Shown: piece by piece, positions 1 through 4,360 of the stretch
How the letters are laid out: every line of letters begins with the position of its first letter
How positions within the stretch are numbered: the first letter of the stretch is position 1
Assembly (NCBI RefSeq): GCF_947255005.1
Contig: NZ_CAMYFI010000074.1
Coordinates: 1-9,928, forward strand
Direction: 5' to 3'
DNA length: 9,928 bases
DNA from: an uncultured Tessaracoccus sp.
GTDB lineage: Bacteria > Actinomycetota > Actinomycetes > Propionibacteriales > Propionibacteriaceae
The notes under the pieces: model-generated
What the model was told of the DNA's origin: nothing
Databases searched by the model: none
The model's input: only the letters and a program-made list of their open reading frames with translations
Position numbers and translations under genes: made by a program

Positions 1-234
1 CACGTCGAGGGCACCGTCGCGGTCCAGCATGTGCAGCAGGGAGAAGCAGTGCACCATGCGCGCGGCAATCCAGAGCCCCTTGCCCTGCTCGGGTTTCGGG
101 GATGCGTCGTCGCCAAGCCAGAAGTAGCCTCCTGCCGGATCGACCACGTTGGGCTGATAGAAGTCGACGAGGTGCTCGCGGTGATCGTCCAACCACTCCA
201 AGTGCTCTGGGGCGCCCCACGTGTACTTGCCCAT
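1..234 (-). CDS. AGE/YihS-family sugar epimerase/isomerase, N-terminal part (runs off window)
   Basis: Only the first 78 codons are visible; the gene continues past the left edge. The start is the ATG at 234-232, preceded by a GGAG ribosome site about 7 nt upstream and by the stop of the upstream gene with one base between them, which suggests translational coupling. The protein begins MGKYTWGAPEHLEWL and contains GYFWLG (residues 36-41) and GLWIAARMVH (53-62). This matches the N-terminal pattern of the N-acylglucosamine 2-epimerase superfamily, notably YihS-like aldose-ketose isomerases (GWLG...HLWITARM in E. coli YihS as I remember it). Arg59 aligns with the substrate-binding Arg55 of YihS. 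Members are cytoplasmic (alpha/alpha)6-barrel enzymes of about 400 residues that interconvert mannose/fructose, sulfoquinovose/sulfofructose or N-acyl-hexosamines. The substrate cannot be chosen from this fragment. Family assignment is fairly secure; specificity is unknown. Confidence 0.8.
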   Translation of the reverse strand, partial: MGKYTWGAPEHLEWLDDHREHLVDFYQPNVVDPAGGYFWLGDDASPKPEQGKGLWIAARMVHCFSLLHMLDRDGALDV

Positions 235-235
235 G

Positions 236-565
236 TCAACTCCGTTTCTTTCGTAGTCCGTATTCGCGCATCCGCTGAGGGTAAGGCACCACGCCTGCGT
301 CGTAGCAGGGAATGTCTTGTTCGTCGGCGAAGGCGTATCCGTACTCCTCGCTGGGCACGGCCCGCCTGGTGGATTCACCGTCGTAGGCGACGAGCAGCAG
401 GGATGCCTTATTGAACGACGTTGGGCGTTCTACCCAAGCCTCGACGCCCCGCCGGGTACGACAAAACTCGACGAGGTGGTCATAGGAAGCGACTTGCAGC
501 TCATCGGCAACATGTTGTTCCCGGGCCTGCTGTTTGCGTCTGCGGAACCAACCCACAAGGGCCAT
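236..565 (-). CDS. Small conserved actinobacterial protein of unknown function
   Basis: A 109-residue protein starting at the ATG at 565-563, with a GGAGG-type ribosome site about 10 nt upstream. The N-terminus is basic (GWFRRRKQQAR, residues 5-15), followed by a compact alpha/beta-looking stretch with TRRGVEAWVE (about 37-46), a hydrophobic strand ASLLLVAYDGE (54-64) and a C-terminal VVPYPQRMREY segment. I recall similar small proteins with the RRGVEAWVE and YPQRM signatures in actinobacteria, but without a known function, and I assign none. There is no signal peptide or membrane helix. It sits one base upstream of the sugar isomerase and is divergent from sucB, so it is probably the first gene of a two-gene or longer operon. 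Opposite-strand frames over the same interval look like shadows. Confidence 0.72.
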   Translation of the reverse strand: MALVGWFRRRKQQAREQHVADELQVASYDHLVEFCRTRRGVEAWVERPTSFNKASLLLVAYDGESTRRAVPSEEYGYAFADEQDIPCYDAGVVPYPQRMREYGLRKKRS

Positions 566-672
566 TATGACGTACCTCCGTGCTGAGGACGTGACGGCGG
601 TGCGCCGACATCAGGCGCGGTTGGGGTCGGCGATATCCTGGGGTTGCTGTCGTGTTGCGCGACTGCACTTCC

Positions 673-701
673 TTGCACATGCGTGATCAAACGGATATAG
701 G
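673..701 (+). promoter_or_regulatory. Predicted sigma70-type promoter of sucB
   Basis: A -35 box TTGCAC (673-678) is followed by a 17-bp spacer and a -10 box TATAGG (696-701). This is a good housekeeping-sigma match about 40 bp upstream of the sucB ATG, giving an expected leader of roughly 35 nt. It lies in the 177-bp divergent gap between sucB and the minus-strand pair. I did not find an equally good promoter for the minus-strand genes. Prediction from sequence only. Confidence 0.6.
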
Positions 702-725
702 CTGAGTACCAAGAAGCGGCAAACC

Positions 726-732
726 AAAGGAG
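726..732 (+). promoter_or_regulatory. Ribosome binding site of sucB
   Basis: AAAGGAG lies 10 nt before the ATG at 743 and supports that start, which opens directly into the first lipoyl domain (MSTEVTLPALGES). Confidence 0.7.
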
Positions 733-742
733 CAAGCACACA

Positions 743-2485
743 ATGTCCACCGAAGTAACCCTTCCTGCACTGGGCGAATCGGTCACCGAGGGCACCATCT
801 CTCGTTGGCTGAAGTCCGTCGGCGACACCGTCGAAGCAGACGAGCCGTTGCTGGAGGTCTCCACCGACAAGGTCGACACCGAAATCCCGAGCCCCGTCTC
901 CGGAACCCTGCTCGAGATCCGTTTCGAAGAAGACGACGTCGCCGAGGTAGGCGCTGTGCTCGCCATCGTCGGAGATGAGTCGGAGAGCAGCGCAGCTCCC
1001 TCCGACAACGCCCCCGCACAAGACGAAGCTCAGGCATCCGAGCCGGAGCCGGAAGCGCAGGCCGCGCCTGAACCCGAGGCTGAAAAGCCCGCGAGCGGTG
1101 GATCTGCCGCGGCAGGCACCGACGTGACGCTTCCCGCGCTCGGCGAATCGGTCACCGAGGGCACCATCTCTCGTTGGCTGAAGTCCGTCGGCGACACCGT
1201 CGAAGCAGACGAGCCGTTGCTGGAGGTCTCCACCGACAAGGTCGACACCGAAATCCCGAGCCCCGTCTCCGGAACCCTGCTCGAGATCCGTTTCGAAGAA
1301 GACGACGTCGCCGAGGTAGGCGCTGTGCTCGCCATCGTCGGAGAGCCTTCCGACGGCGACAGCTCCGGCGATGCTCCCCAGCCAGAAGCCGCTCCTGAGC
1401 CAGAACCAGAGCCGGAGCCCAAGGCAGAGGCGAAGCCAGAACCCAAGCCCGAACAGAACTCGGAGCCGAAGCAGGGGAAGGTTGAGCACTCCCCCGCCGT
1501 CGAGGCCGCCGTGGCCCGCCGCGTCGCAGAATCGTCGTCGGATGGCACCTACGTCACCCCGCTCGTGCGCAAGCTCGCCAAGCAGCACGACGTCGATCTA
1601 ACGTCGCTACAAGGCACTGGTGTGGGCGGCCGCATCCGCAAGCAGGATGTGCTCGACGCCGCGAAGGCTCCTGAGCAGAAGGCCCCCGCTGCGGCGCCCG
1701 CCAAGCCTGCTCCGGCGAAGCCCGCGCCCGCGAAGCCCGAACCCAGCGCCGAGGCGCAGGCATTGCGTGGAAAGACGGAGAAGCTGTCGCGTCTGCGCAA
1801 GGTGATCGCCGAGCGCATGACCGCGTCGCTTGCCACCGCTGCGCAGCTCACCGCCACCGTCGAGGTGGACATGACCGCCATCACCCGCATCCGCAAGGTG
1901 GCGAAGGACGAGTTCAAGGCCCGCGAGGGCGTGTCGCTGTCATACCTGCCGTTCATCACAGCAGCGACGGTGGAAGCGTTGAAGGCGTTCCCCGTCGTGA
2001 ACTCGACGGTGGACTTCGAGGCCGGCACGGTTACCTACGCTCAGGCCGAGAACATCGGCATCGCCGTGGATACGCCGCGTGGCCTGCTCGTGCCCGTCAT
2101 CAAGGAGGCCGGCGACCTCAACGTTTCCGGCCTGGCTCGCAAGATCGGCGACCTCGGCGCTCGCACCCGCGAAGGCAAGGTTGGCCCCGACGAGCTGGCC
2201 GACGGCACGTTCACCATCACGAACTACGGTTCGGCCGGCAGCCTGTTCGACACGCCGATCATCAACCAGCCTGAGGTGGCAATCCTCGGCACCGGCGCGC
2301 TCGTGAAGCGCCCCGTGGTGGTGACCGACGAGTTCGGCACTGACAGCATCGCCGTGCGCGACATGATGTACCTCTCGCTCACCTACGATCACCGCATCAT
2401 CGACGGCGCCGTCGCCGCCCGCTTCCTCTCCGCCATCAAGGCGCGCCTGGAGGAGGGCGACTTCGGAGCCGAGTTCGGGCTCTGA
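743..2485 (+). CDS. sucB: 2-oxoacid dehydrogenase E2, dihydrolipoamide acyltransferase (actinobacterial SucB/DlaT type)
   Basis: This 580-residue protein is the acyltransferase core of the pyruvate/2-oxoglutarate dehydrogenase complexes. It passes an acyl group from E1 via lipoyl-lysine to CoA. Visible domains: lipoyl domain 1 (about 2-78, lipoylated Lys43 in STDKVDTE); an acidic/Pro-rich linker; lipoyl domain 2 (about 125-201, Lys166); a second Pro/Glu/Lys linker; the E1/E3 peripheral subunit-binding domain (about 269-308, TPLVRKLAKQHDVDL and GTGVGGRIRKQDVL); an Ala/Pro/Lys linker; and the catalytic CAT-like domain (about 345-580) with the HxxxDG active-site motif at His550-Asp554. Length and layout fit the actinobacterial family often annotated sucB. 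In Mycobacterium and Corynebacterium the equivalent (DlaT/AceF) mainly serves pyruvate dehydrogenase, so the succinyltransferase name may mislead. The lipoyl domains share a perfect 203-bp DNA repeat. It has its own promoter and a downstream hairpin, so is probably monocistronic here; lipA/lipB, often nearby in actinobacteria, are not seen. Confidence 0.95.
   Translation: MSTEVTLPALGESVTEGTISRWLKSVGDTVEADEPLLEVSTDKVDTEIPSPVSGTLLEIRFEEDDVAEVGAVLAIVGDESESSAAPSDNAPAQDEAQASEPEPEAQAAPEPEAEKPASGGSAAAGTDVTLPALGESVTEGTISRWLKSVGDTVEADEPLLEVSTDKVDTEIPSPVSGTLLEIRFEEDDVAEVGAVLAIVGEPSDGDSSGDAPQPEAAPEPEPEPEPKAEAKPEPKPEQNSEPKQGKVEHSPAVEAAVARRVAESSSDGTYVTPLVRKLAKQHDVDLTSLQGTGVGGRIRKQDVLDAAKAPEQKAPAAAPAKPAPAKPAPAKPEPSAEAQALRGKTEKLSRLRKVIAERMTASLATAAQLTATVEVDMTAITRIRKVAKDEFKAREGVSLSYLPFITAATVEALKAFPVVNSTVDFEAGTVTYAQAENIGIAVDTPRGLLVPVIKEAGDLNVSGLARKIGDLGARTREGKVGPDELADGTFTITNYGSAGSLFDTPIINQPEVAILGTGALVKRPVVVTDEFGTDSIAVRDMMYLSLTYDHRIIDGAVAARFLSAIKARLEEGDFGAEFGL
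773..975 (+). repeat. 203-bp perfect direct repeat, copy 1 (lipoyl domain 1)
   Basis: Every base of 773-975 is identical to 1142-1344, including all synonymous positions. The copies are offset by 369 bp (123 codons). Identity stops abruptly on both sides: flanking bases differ although the protein is still similar. It encodes nearly the whole first lipoyl domain, including Lys43. Confidence 0.97.
1142..1344 (+). repeat. 203-bp perfect direct repeat, copy 2 (lipoyl domain 2)
   Basis: The second copy encodes lipoyl domain 2 with Lys166. The 369-bp period is a multiple of three, so recombination between copies would keep the reading frame and yield a one-lipoyl or three-lipoyl E2. Confidence 0.97.
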
Positions 2486-2503
2486 GCTAGCAATTGCACT
2501 CAC

Positions 2504-2538
2504 GGCGGGCGGTCTGGGGTTTTCCCGGGCCGCCCGCC
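2504..2538 (+). terminator. GC-rich hairpin after sucB, probable terminator
   Basis: A perfect 9-bp stem, GGCGGGCGG (2504-2512) and CCGCCCGCC (2530-2538), encloses a 17-nt loop. It begins 19 nt after the sucB stop. There is no clean U-tract after the stem, only TGTGTTG, which is common for high-GC terminators. Confidence 0.6.
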
Positions 2539-2597
2539 GCTGTGTTGACACCCTGCCCAGCCGGCGCGGGCCCCGTCGGACATGTGCGTGCCCCCCC

Positions 2598-2631
2598 CCA
2601 GGCAGGGGCAACCTGTGCGGCTCTGTTCCGG
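2598..2631. repeat. Left half of a REP-like palindrome interrupted by the IS
   Basis: The left arm (2598-2618, CCAGGCAGG...ACCTGTGC) and the loop (2619-2630, GGCTCTGTTCCG) stand immediately left of the IS. If the IS and one target duplicate are removed, this arm pairs with 4057-4077 at 18 of 21 positions around a 12-nt loop. It overlaps the left copy of the 14-bp target duplication (2618-2631). Confidence 0.75.
2618..2631. repeat. Target-site duplication, left copy
   Basis: CGGCTCTGTTCCGG (14 bp) abuts the left tip of the IS (TGT at 2632). An identical copy abuts the right tip at 4044-4057. Fourteen bases is within the 4-15 bp range usually given for IS481-family elements. Confidence 0.85.
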
Positions 2632-2685
2632 TGTTATGTCTCAGGACATCGGTGACAGTTTTGTGTCAGGACATCGGTGACAGTT
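2632..2685 (+). repeat. Left terminal inverted repeat of the IS
   Basis: It begins TGTTATGTCTCAGGACAT. It holds two copies of the GTCAGGACAT-GGTGACAG motif, starting near 2637 and 2663, with the same spacing as the two outer copies in the right end. Such iterations are likely transposase-binding sites (inference). Confidence 0.88.
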
Positions 2686-2719
2686 TCGTGTGTGTTGGTG
2701 GTGACACTTCGATGGGTGG

Positions 2720-3964
2720 ATGAGTAAGAATGTGCCTGTTGATCCGCGTGTTCGTTTGGCGATTGCTCGGTGGCCTGAGGATGCCCCGCGTGGGGCGGTG
2801 AGCGCGTTTTGCCAGGAGCATTCGATTTCTCGTAAGACGTTTTATGTCTTGCGTCGTCGAGCGATAGAGGAAGGCCAGGCGGCGGTGTTGGAGCCGCGGT
2901 CGAGACGGCCGAAGTCAAGCCCGACGAGAATCTCGGGGGAGGTTGAGGAGCAGGCGTTGGAGGTGCGTGCGGCGTTGGAGGCGTCGGGCTTGGATCACGG
3001 GCCGATCAGTGTGCATGACAAGATGTTGGCGATGGGTATGGTCGCGCCGTCGCCGGCGTCGTTGGCTCGGATTTTCCGTGTCCGGGCAGTCGCGCGGCGA
3101 GAACCTGGGAAGAAGCCTCGTTCGGCGTATCGCCGGTTCGTGTATCCCGCGCCGAACGCGTGCTGGCAGCTCGACGCCACCGAGTACGTGTTGGCCACAG
3201 GCAGCAGGTGTGTGATCTTCCAACTCCAAGACGACCATTCCCGCAAAGCGGTGGCTTCCCTGGTCGCGGCCAAGGAAACCGCCAAGGCCGCGGTGACAGT
3301 GTTCCAGCAGGGCGTGGCCACGCACGGAGTCCCGCAGCGGCTGTTGACCGATAATGGCGCAGCGCTGAACACCTCGCGGCGTGGCGCGATCTCAGCACTG
3401 ACCGTCTACGCCACCAGCCTTGGAGTGCAGCCGATCACCGGGCGGCCGGGTAAACCGACCACGCAGGGCAAGAACGAACGTTTCCACCAGACCCTGTTTC
3501 GCTGGCTTGACAAACAGCCCGCAGCCCACACGATCGCTGACCTGCAAACGCAAGTCGACGAGTTCGACATCATCTACAACACCCAACGCCCTCACCAAGC
3601 ACTCCCGGGCAGAATCACCCCGCAAGCCGCGTGGGACGCCACCGCTGTCGCGGAACCACCAATCCCCGTACCCGAGCCCGTCCACACCCCACAGCCAGGA
3701 CTGCCACGCTATGCCCGACCCGACGAGATCGGCGAGTACCGACGCCGGGTCCGCAAGAGCGGAGCGATCACAGTCAAAGGCGTGATCTACCACCTCGGCC
3801 CCCACCTGATCGGACGCTGGCTCACCGCCACGATCACCACCACCACCATCACCGTCACCGACCCCGAAACCGGCGAAATCATCATCGACGCATCCCCACT
3901 GCCACCAGCCGGAGTCCGCTACGTCGGCAACGGCAAACCCCCAAACCAGCCCCGAAACCAGTGA
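2720..3964 (+). CDS. IS481-family DDE transposase
   Basis: This 414-residue protein catalyses transposition of the surrounding IS. The N-terminal third has a helix-turn-helix look (SAFCQEHSISRKTFYVLRRR, about 28-47). The rve/integrase catalytic core follows, with likely DDE residues Asp152 (WQLDATEY), Asp211 (LLTDNG) and Glu253 (GKNERFHQ). After it come the family-typical YNTQRPHQAL motif and a C-terminal beta-rich tail with Thr/Val runs. The last two acidic residues are 42 apart, longer than the classic DD(35)E spacing. The ATG at 2720 is the first useful in-frame start and has only a weak ribosome site (GGTGG just upstream); a nearby ATG at 2712 is out of frame and soon stops. The stop falls right before the right-end repeats. 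Wobble bases are G/T-rich in the first third and C/A-rich in the remainder. No frameshift or internal stop is seen. Confidence 0.93.
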   Translation: MSKNVPVDPRVRLAIARWPEDAPRGAVSAFCQEHSISRKTFYVLRRRAIEEGQAAVLEPRSRRPKSSPTRISGEVEEQALEVRAALEASGLDHGPISVHDKMLAMGMVAPSPASLARIFRVRAVARREPGKKPRSAYRRFVYPAPNACWQLDATEYVLATGSRCVIFQLQDDHSRKAVASLVAAKETAKAAVTVFQQGVATHGVPQRLLTDNGAALNTSRRGAISALTVYATSLGVQPITGRPGKPTTQGKNERFHQTLFRWLDKQPAAHTIADLQTQVDEFDIIYNTQRPHQALPGRITPQAAWDATAVAEPPIPVPEPVHTPQPGLPRYARPDEIGEYRRRVRKSGAITVKGVIYHLGPHLIGRWLTATITTTTITVTDPETGEIIIDASPLPPAGVRYVGNGKPPNQPRNQ

Positions 3965-3989
3965 ACTGTCACCAATGTCCTGAGACACC

Positions 3990-4043
3990 AACTGTCACCA
4001 ATGTCCTGACACAGAAACGTCACCCATGTCCTGAGACATCACA
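3990..4043 (-). repeat. Right terminal inverted repeat of the IS
   Basis: Read on the minus strand it begins TGTGATGTCTCAGGACAT and matches the left end at 48 of 54 positions. A third motif copy lies just inside it at about 3965-3988 with no counterpart in the left end. Confidence 0.88.
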
Positions 4044-4077
4044 CGGCTCTGTTCCGGCACAGGTGTCACCTGCCTGG
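4044..4077. repeat. Right target duplicate plus right half of the interrupted palindrome
   Basis: Positions 4044-4057 repeat CGGCTCTGTTCCGG exactly. Positions 4057-4077 (GCACAGGTG...CTGCCTGG) are the right arm that pairs with 2598-2618. Within this region GTGTCACCTG (4063-4072) also pairs perfectly with CAGGTGACAC (4102-4111), so an alternative stem with the next palindrome is possible. Confidence 0.8.
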
Positions 4078-4101
4078 CCGCAACGAGGCATCGTCGGGAG
4101 A

Positions 4102-4145
4102 CAGGTGACACTTGATCCGCTCTGTTGCCGCACAGGTTGCCCCTG
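4102..4145. repeat. Second, diverged copy of the REP-like palindrome
   Basis: A left arm (4102-4117), a 12-nt loop CGCTCTGTTGCC (4118-4129) and a right arm GCACAGGTTGCCCCTG (4130-4145) have the same architecture and loop core (GCTCTGTT) as the interrupted palindrome. The arms pair at only about 10 of 16 positions. Downstream flanks also resemble each other (CGCAACGAGGC at 4079-4089 and CGGCGACGAGGC at 4151-4162), so the two units look like a degenerate tandem pair about 73 bp apart. Confidence 0.6.
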
Positions 4146-4197
4146 CTTAGCGGCGACGAGGCGTAGCGCAGCCTCTGGATGAATGGCATCCCCCCCC

Positions 4198-4228
4198 TTG
4201 ACGCCGCAGGAGCACGTCGTGCTACCGT
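4198..4228 (+). promoter_or_regulatory. Predicted promoter of the sugar-uptake operon
   Basis: A -35 box TTGACG (4198-4203) is followed at a 16-19 bp spacing by a -10 region TGCTACCGT (4220-4228). It can be read as TGCTAC, or as an extended -10 with hexamer TACCGT. The first LacI-type operator begins at 4228, so a bound repressor would cover the transcription start. An eight-C run (4190-4197) directly abuts the -35 box. The leader to the first gene would be roughly 125-130 nt and contains a weak inverted repeat (AATGGCG 4256-4262 with CGCCATT 4303-4309). I see no gene between 3965 and 4360. Confidence 0.55.
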
Positions 4229-4241
4229 GGGAGCGCTCACA
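4228..4241. promoter_or_regulatory. LacI-family operator O1
   Basis: TGGGAGCGCTCACA is palindromic apart from one position pair and differs from the CebR-type consensus TGGGAGCGCTCCCA at one base. It sits at the predicted transcription start. The likely ligand is the LacI-family protein encoded at 7444-8457 (inference from operon context). Confidence 0.82.
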
Positions 4242-4324
4242 CAGATGTAGACGGCAATGGCGCGAACATAATTCAATAACCATCTAACCCCCCGGTAACT
4301 CACGCCATTACTTGCCCGGTATCT

Positions 4325-4338
4325 TTGGAGCGCTCCCA
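4325..4338. promoter_or_regulatory. LacI-family operator O2
   Basis: TTGGAGCGCTCCCA differs from TGGGAGCGCTCCCA at one base. It lies in the leader, 10 bases before the ribosome site of the binding-protein gene, with its centre 97 bp from that of O1. The pair could bind repressor co-operatively or form a small loop; alternatively O2 acts as a roadblock. Confidence 0.82.
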
Positions 4339-4347
4339 TATAGGTCC

Positions 4348-4355
4348 AAAGGAGG
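4348..4355 (+). promoter_or_regulatory. Strong ribosome binding site that decides the SBP start
   Basis: AAAGGAGG ends 5 nt before the ATG at 4361. This rules against the in-frame TTG at 4325, which lies inside operator O2. Confidence 0.85.
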
Positions 4356-4360
4356 ATCAC

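Larger units (their letters stand above)
2632..4043 (+). mobile_element. IS481-family insertion sequence, intact, 1412 bp
   Basis: The boundaries come from three agreeing signals: a 14-bp direct repeat at both ends, TGT...ACA tips, and 54-bp terminal inverted repeats matching at 48 of 54 positions (2632-2685 and 3990-4043). It carries one complete DDE transposase reading inward from the left end and filling most of its length. Each end holds iterated copies of a motif resembling TGTCTCAGGACAT-GGTGAC, two on the left and three on the right. The insertion lies between sucB and the sugar operon and disrupts a palindromic repeat rather than a gene. The exact duplication and full-length ORF suggest a fairly recent, potentially active insertion. 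Confidence 0.9.

Noticed and set aside
31..414. Plus-strand open frame of 127 codons at the left end
   Set aside because: It overlaps two better-supported minus-strand genes and has an arginine-rich composition typical of high-GC shadow frames.
611..1588. Long minus-strand open frames opposite sucB, including a seemingly repetitive protein
   Set aside because: They are antisense shadows of the high-GC sucB gene. The apparent protein repeat is only the 203-bp lipoyl repeat read backwards.
3965..4043. CRISPR-like short repeats
   Set aside because: Only three copies of the motif occur, without regular unique spacers, and they match the IS end motif in inverted orientation at the other end.
2598..4150. 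A larger transposon bounded by the outer inverted repeats (GCAGGGGCAACCTGTGC and its complement near 4130-4148)
   Set aside because: The outer inverted similarity is explained by two copies of the same palindromic unit. The 14-bp duplication and TGT...ACA tips define the smaller IS.
3631..4182. His/Arg/Pro-rich plus-strand open frame across the IS right end
   Set aside because: It is a frame shadow of the transposase C-terminus running through the IS end repeats; the His run comes from ACC/ATC codons read out of frame.
4325..4360. Upstream in-frame TTG start for the binding protein
   Set aside because: It lies inside operator O2, has no ribosome site, and would put extra residues before the Tat signal. 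The ATG at 4361 follows AAAGGAGG at an ideal distance.
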